Below, piece after piece: positions 60,598 through 64,000 of a stretch of 64,000 bases of DNA (the first letter of the stretch is position 1; each line of letters starts with the position of its first letter). The stretch is from Pseudomonas chlororaphis (GTDB taxonomy: Bacteria; Pseudomonadota; Gammaproteobacteria; Pseudomonadales; Pseudomonadaceae): positions 83,742-147,741 of the forward strand of contig NZ_MSCT01000013.1 of the NCBI RefSeq assembly GCF_001921865.1, written 5' to 3'. Both the position numbers and the translations under genes were made by a program. The notes below the pieces were generated by a model. The model was not told the DNA's origin and made no database searches. It saw nothing but the letters and a program-made list of their open reading frames with translations.

Positions 60598-61119
60598 ATG
60601 AGCCTGCACGAACTCAATACGTTTCCCGGCGTGACTGCCCAGCCTGACACCGCCACCGCCCGCTTCGTGTTCAACCACACCATGCTGCGCGTCAAGGACA
60701 TCACTCGATCCCTGGACTTCTATACTCGCGTCCTGGGCTTTTCGCTGGTGGAAAAACGCGACTTCCCCGAAGCCGAATTCAGCCTGTATTTCCTTGCCCT
60801 GGTGGACAAGGCGCAGATCCCGGCCGACGCCGCGGCCCGCACCGAATGGATGAAGTCGATCCCCGGCATCCTCGAGCTGACTCACAACCACGGCACCGAG
60901 AACGACGCGGACTTCGCCTACCACAACGGCAATACCGACCCGCGCGGCTTTGGCCATATCTGCATTTCGGTGCCGGACATCGTCGCTGCCTGCGAACGCT
61001 TCGAAGCCCTGGGCTGCGATTTCCAGAAGCGTCTGAACGACGGTCGCATGAAGAGCCTGGCCTTTATCAAGGACCCGGACGGTTACTGGGTCGAAATCAT
61101 CCAGCCAGCGCCGCTGTAA
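60598..61119 (+). CDS. gloA: Glyoxalase I (lactoylglutathione lyase)
   Basis: A 173-residue VOC-fold enzyme that converts the methylglyoxal-glutathione hemithioacetal to S-lactoylglutathione. The signature is TMLRVKDITRSLDFYTRVLGFSL with the first His in FNHTML. The other metal ligands are Glu in GILELTHNHG, His in GFGHICISVPD, and Glu in GYWVEIIQPA. The length and the central insertion fit the zinc-type (long) bacterial glyoxalase I found in pseudomonads. The start at 60598 is preceded by CGGAGGG; the frame open from 60475 is not homologous. It converges with ahpF across a REP and a bidirectional terminator. Confidence 0.94.
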   Translation: MSLHELNTFPGVTAQPDTATARFVFNHTMLRVKDITRSLDFYTRVLGFSLVEKRDFPEAEFSLYFLALVDKAQIPADAAARTEWMKSIPGILELTHNHGTENDADFAYHNGNTDPRGFGHICISVPDIVAACERFEALGCDFQKRLNDGRMKSLAFIKDPDGYWVEIIQPAPL

Positions 61120-61134
61120 CCCTGCACTTTCCTT

Positions 61135-61210
61135 GTAGGAGCGAGCTTGCTCACGATAAATCCACCGCGATTATCGCGAGCAATCGAGCGTCGACCGACT
61201 GTTCCTACAG
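61135..61210. repeat. REP doublet, family I, after gloA
   Basis: TGTAGGAGCGAGCTTGCTCA opens and GAGCGTCGACCGACTGTTCC closes. The right arm has the same GTCGA-containing expansion as at 20055-20167. Confidence 0.85.
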
Positions 61211-61228
61211 GTGTTTTGCGGACAATAA

Positions 61229-61260
61229 AAACCCCCATGAACCTGCGCTCATGGGGGTTT
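61229..61260. terminator. Bidirectional terminator between gloA and ahpF
   Basis: The 12-bp perfect stem AAACCCCCATGA/TCATGGGGGTTT with an 8-base loop has GTTTTTTT on the plus side and an A-rich tract on the other. It serves both convergent genes. Confidence 0.92.
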
Positions 61261-61279
61261 GTTTTTTTCCGCTAGCGGC

Positions 61280-62845
61280 TCAAGCCGGCGCGGAGGTGCG
61301 GATCAGGTGATCGAAGGCGCTCAGCGAGGCCTTGGCGCCCTCGCCTACCGCGATCACGATCTGCTTGTACGGCACCGTGGTCACGTCGCCGGCGGCAAAC
61401 ACACCCGGCAGCGAAGTCTCGCCACGGGCATCGACAATGATCTCGCCACGAGGCGACAACTCGACGGTACCCTTGAGCCAGTCGGTGTTCGGCAGCAAGC
61501 CGATCTGCACGAAGATGCCTTCCAGGTCGACGGTGTGGAACTCGCCCGAATCGCGATCCTTGTACGCCAGGCCGATGACTTTCTGGCCGTCGCCCTTCAC
61601 TTCGCTGGTCAGTGCGCTGGTGATCACGTTGACGTTCGGCAGGCTGTAGAGCTTGCGTTGCAGCACGGCGTCGGCGCGCAGCTTGCTGTCGAACTCCAGC
61701 AGGGTCACGTGGCTGACGATACCCGCCAGATCGATGGCCGCTTCGACGCCGGAGTTGCCGCCGCCAATCACCGCCACGCGCTTGCCCTTGAACAGCGGGC
61801 CGTCGCAGTGCGGGCAGAAACACACGCCCTTGGCCTTGTACTCCTGCTCGCCGGGCACACCCATCTCGCGCCAGCGGGCACCGGTGGCCAGGATCAGCGA
61901 CTTGGCCTTGAGGGTCGCGCCGCTTTCAAAACGTACTTCGTGCAGGCCACCGACTTCCTTGGCCGGCACCAGCGCACTGGCGCGTTGCAGGTTCATGATG
62001 TCGACGTCGTACTGGCGAACATGAGCTTCCAGGGCGCCGGCCAGTTTCGGCCCTTCGGTTTCCTGGACCGAGACGAAGTTCTCGATGGCCATGGTGTCCA
62101 GCACCTGGCCGCCGAAGCGCTCCGCCGCGACGCCGGTACGAATGCCTTTACGCGCTGCGTAAATGGCCGCCGAAGCACCGGCCGGGCCACCGCCGACCAC
62201 CAGGACGTCGAAGGCGTCCTTGGCGTTGAGCACTTGCGCCTGTTTCTCGGCAGCGCCGGTGTCGAGCTTGCCGAGGATTTCTTCCAGGCCCATGCGGCCC
62301 TGACCGAAGTTCACCCCATTGAGGTAGACACTCGGCACCGCCATGATCTGGCGCTCGTCGACTTCCTCCTGGAACAACGCGCCATCAATGGCCACATGGC
62401 GGATGTTCGGGTTCAGCACCGCCATCAGGTTCAGCGCCTGGACCACATCCGGGCAGTTCTGGCACGACAGCGAGAAGTACGTCTCGAAGTTGAACTCGCC
62501 CTTGAGGGCGCGGATCTGTTCGATCACCTCAACACTGGCTTTCGAAGGGTGGCCGCCGACTTGCAGCAAGGCCAGCACCAGGGAAGTGAATTCGTGGCCC
62601 ATGGGGATGCCGGCGAAACGCAGGCTGATGTCGGCACCCGGGCGGTTGATCGAGAACGATGGCTTGCGTGCGTCGCTACCGTTGTCGAGCAACGTAATCT
62701 GGCTGGAAAGACTGGCAACGTCTTTCAGCAATTCGAGCATTTCCTGGGATTTCGCACCGTCGTCGAGCGATGCAACGATCTCGATCGGCTGGGTGACCCG
62801 TTCCAGGTATGACTTCAACTGGGCTTTAAGATTGGCGTCCAACAT
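61280..62845 (-). CDS. ahpF: AhpF, alkyl hydroperoxide reductase subunit F
   Basis: A 521-residue NADH-dependent flavoprotein disulfide reductase, the exact length of E. coli AhpF. The N-terminal double-thioredoxin domain (about 1-200) has the CxxC in LSCQNCPDV. The FAD motif is [20 protein letters not shown], the redox-active CxxC is in [10 protein letters not shown], the NADH motif is [13 protein letters not shown], and the second FAD motif is [15 protein letters not shown]. It reduces AhpC. The start is 62845 after AAGGAAA, not 62872. It follows ahpC but is separated by an intrinsic terminator, so it is transcribed by read-through or its own promoter. Confidence 0.96.
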   Translation of the reverse strand: MLDANLKAQLKSYLERVTQPIEIVASLDDGAKSQEMLELLKDVASLSSQITLLDNGSDARKPSFSINRPGADISLRFAGIPMGHEFTSLVLALLQVGGHPSKASVEVIEQIRALKGEFNFETYFSLSCQNCPDVVQALNLMAVLNPNIRHVAIDGALFQEEVDERQIMAVPSVYLNGVNFGQGRMGLEEILGKLDTGAAEKQAQVLNAKDAFDVLVVGGGPAGASAAIYAARKGIRTGVAAERFGGQVLDTMAIENFVSVQETEGPKLAGALEAHVRQYDVDIMNLQRASALVPAKEVGGLHEVRFESGATLKAKSLILATGARWREMGVPGEQEYKAKGVCFCPHCDGPLFKGKRVAVIGGGNSGVEAAIDLAGIVSHVTLLEFDSKLRADAVLQRKLYSLPNVNVITSALTSEVKGDGQKVIGLAYKDRDSGEFHTVDLEGIFVQIGLLPNTDWLKGTVELSPRGEIIVDARGETSLPGVFAAGDVTTVPYKQIVIAVGEGAKASLSAFDHLIRTSAPA

Positions 62846-62870
62846 ACGGGCGATTTCCTTTATTCGATTC

Positions 62871-62905
62871 AAAAAAAACGCCCGAGCGAATCTCGCCCGG
62901 GCGTT
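62871..62905 (-). terminator. Intrinsic terminator between ahpC and ahpF
   Basis: The stem AACGCCCGAGCGA/TCGCCCGGGCGTT (one mismatch) is followed on the minus strand by eight T residues (A8 at 62871-62878). It lies 61 bases after the ahpC stop and 26 bases before the ahpF start. Confidence 0.92.
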
Positions 62906-62966
62906 CTTGAGGGCGGTGCGGCTGACTTAGGTGCGGCGGTCCGCCCTGCTGTAGCGTTTCACAGAC

Positions 62967-63530
62967 TCAGATCTTGCCGACCAAGTCCAGGGAAGGAGCC
63001 AGGGTAGCCTCGCCTTCTTTCCACTTGGCTGGGCAGACTTCGCCTGGGTGGGCAGCGACGTATTGAGCGGCCTTGATCTTGCGCAGCAGCTCGGAAGCGT
63101 CGCGGCCAACGCCGCCGTCGTTGATTTCAACGATCTTGATCTGGCCTTCCGGGTTGATCACGAAGGTGCCGCGGTCAGCCAGACCGGCTTCTTCGATCAG
63201 CACGTCGAAGTTGCGGGAGATGGCCAGGGTCGGGTCGCCGATCATGGTGTAGCGGATCTTGCCGATGGCTGGCGAAGTGTTGTGCCAGGCAGCATGGGCG
63301 AAGTGGGTGTCGGTCGAAACGCTGTAGATTTCCACGCCCAGCTTCTGGAATTCGGCGTAGTTGTCTGCCAGGTCTTCCAGTTCGGTTGGGCAAACGAAGG
63401 TGAAGTCGGCCGGGTAGAAGAACACGACGGACCATTTGCCTTTCAGGGTGGCGTCCGATACTTCGATGAACTCGCCGTTTTTGAACGCGGTAGCTTTGAA
63501 CGGTTTTACTTGGCTGTTGATGATAGGCAT
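62967..63530 (-). CDS. ahpC: AhpC, peroxiredoxin (alkyl hydroperoxide reductase subunit C)
   Basis: A 187-residue typical 2-Cys peroxiredoxin. The peroxidatic Cys47 is in [13 protein letters not shown] and the resolving Cys166 in [11 protein letters not shown]. It decomposes hydrogen peroxide and organic peroxides with electrons from AhpF. The start at 63530 ([11 protein letters not shown]) follows GGAGAGA; the longer frame from 63593 runs into the promoter. Codon use is biased to frequent codons, as expected for a highly expressed gene. The upstream region has a strong inverted repeat at 63590-63616; a clear OxyR site could not be established by eye. Confidence 0.97.
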   Translation of the reverse strand: MPIINSQVKPFKATAFKNGEFIEVSDATLKGKWSVVFFYPADFTFVCPTELEDLADNYAEFQKLGVEIYSVSTDTHFAHAAWHNTSPAIGKIRYTMIGDPTLAISRNFDVLIEEAGLADRGTFVINPEGQIKIVEINDGGVGRDASELLRKIKAAQYVAAHPGEVCPAKWKEGEATLAPSLDLVGKI

Positions 63531-63589
63531 CGGTGTCTCTCCATCAGTGGGTAAAAGTGGGGTTGCAAACTTGATGGGAAGAATCCTAA

Positions 63590-63616
63590 CCAATGAGCCG
63601 AGCCATGGCTCATTGG
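63590..63616. promoter_or_regulatory. Inverted repeat upstream of ahpC
   Basis: CCAATGAGCC-GAGCCAT-GGCTCATTGG, perfect 10-bp arms, lies 60 bases upstream of ahpC and 31 bases after the integrase stop. It could be an operator, a 5'-leader hairpin or a weak terminator. Confidence 0.5.
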
Positions 63617-63647
63617 CAAAGCTGATGCTGCTGATTAGCTTTGGCTA

Positions 63648-64000
63648 TTAGCGCGCAGTATTAATAGAAGAATTCTGTATTTCGTCGCCGACCGGCTTTT
63701 CCTGGGTCAGGGCCATGCCGAGAAACGGGCTGGCCTCGATGTAACGCATGGCCGACTTGAGGTCCTTCCAGCCGACATAGCTCATCAGCGACTTGAGATC
63801 CCAGCCGCTGCGATGGGCCCAGGTGGCGAAGCCGCGGCGCAGCGAGTGGCTGGTGTAGCGGTCGGCCGCGACGCCCGCGCGTTCCAGCGCCTGGCGCAAC
63901 AGCGGGATGACGCTGTTGGCGTGCAAGCCCTCCTCGTTCAGATGGCCCCAGCGATCAATGCCGCGAAACACTGGCCCGCGAACCAGGGCCGCGCTGTTGA
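63648..64000 (-). CDS. Tyrosine recombinase (site-specific integrase), C-terminal part, 5' end outside window
   Basis: The frame is open to the window edge; about 116 C-terminal residues are visible. The catalytic block reads SHSLRRGFATWAHRSGWDLKSLMSYVGWKDLKSAMRYIE. It provides H-x-x-R (HSLR), a W in the place of the second histidine (VGW), and the tyrosine nucleophile (MRYIE). It is a phage-integrase-family protein whose substrate site is unknown. It is transcribed toward ahpC with 117 bases between stop and ahpC start. Whether it belongs to an island or is a resident chromosomal recombinase cannot be decided from the fragment. Confidence 0.88.
   Translation of the reverse strand, partial: NSAALVRGPVFRGIDRWGHLNEEGLHANSVIPLLRQALERAGVAADRYTSHSLRRGFATWAHRSGWDLKSLMSYVGWKDLKSAMRYIEASPFLGMALTQEKPVGDEIQNSSINTAR

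Noticed and set aside
63531..63647. OxyR binding site upstream of ahpC
   Set aside because: ATAG-like steps are present on the minus strand but do not fit the four-element spacing well enough to call by eye; a matrix scan is required.

Overview
The window is an ordinary chromosomal stretch of a fluorescens-group Pseudomonas, most like P. protegens or P. chlororaphis. The evidence is the very GC-rich codon use, the complete ptxS-kguEKTD 2-ketogluconate locus, an AruH-type arginine:pyruvate transaminase, an MvaT/MvaV nucleoid protein, ahpC/ahpF, and two families of Pseudomonas REP palindromes after many genes. It is a catabolic and transport island, not a phage or conjugative element. The only mobile-element traces are REPs, two MITE-like palindromes and a tyrosine recombinase running off the right edge.

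Layout. 1-3855: RND efflux adaptor (5' cut) and pump. 4018-8429: DUF1345 membrane protein, AraC regulator with LysE exporter, and a choline/betaine-type binding protein with an HSL-family esterase. 8650-14124: ptxS and kguE-kguK-kguT-kguD, with two exact PtxS operators. 14141-14563: three tandem REP doublets. 14579-17438: aruH-like transaminase and a chemoreceptor. 17816-20033: the two-component 4-hydroxyphenylacetate 3-monooxygenase (hpaB-hpaC). 20322-24677: LuxR regulator, outer-membrane channel, MFS transporter and class-II deacetylase. 24961-32291: AraC regulator divergent from a cluster encoding a 2,4'-dihydroxyacetophenone dioxygenase-like cupin, MFS transporter, zinc alcohol dehydrogenase, OprB-type porin and GMC oxidoreductase. 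32498-34575: MarR-GNAT fusion and a DUF1176 protein. 34645-43222: the homoprotocatechuate meta-cleavage locus (hpaA divergent from hpaG1-G2-E-D-F-X-H-I). 43385-47513: glycerate kinase, CdaR-type regulator, MFS transporter. 47730-57376: acyl-CoA synthetase, VOC protein/LysR pair, aldo-keto reductase, RarD, hpaR, hpd, EamA exporter/LysR pair. 57497-64000: CSS-EAL phosphodiesterase, MvaV-like protein, DUF4946-like protein, gloA, ahpF, ahpC, integrase fragment.

The main theme is 4-hydroxyphenyl compounds. HpaBC makes homoprotocatechuate, HpaD/E/G/F/H/I take it to pyruvate and succinate semialdehyde, and Hpd feeds the alternative homogentisate route. HpaA and HpaR are the candidate regulators. Eleven genes carry an A-rich AANAANAA-like tract at the ribosome-binding region, the signature of Hfq/Crc catabolite repression. 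The least described unit is the 25.9-32.3 kb cluster around the cupin dioxygenase, which has its own AraC regulator and a 22-bp-phased direct-repeat operator.
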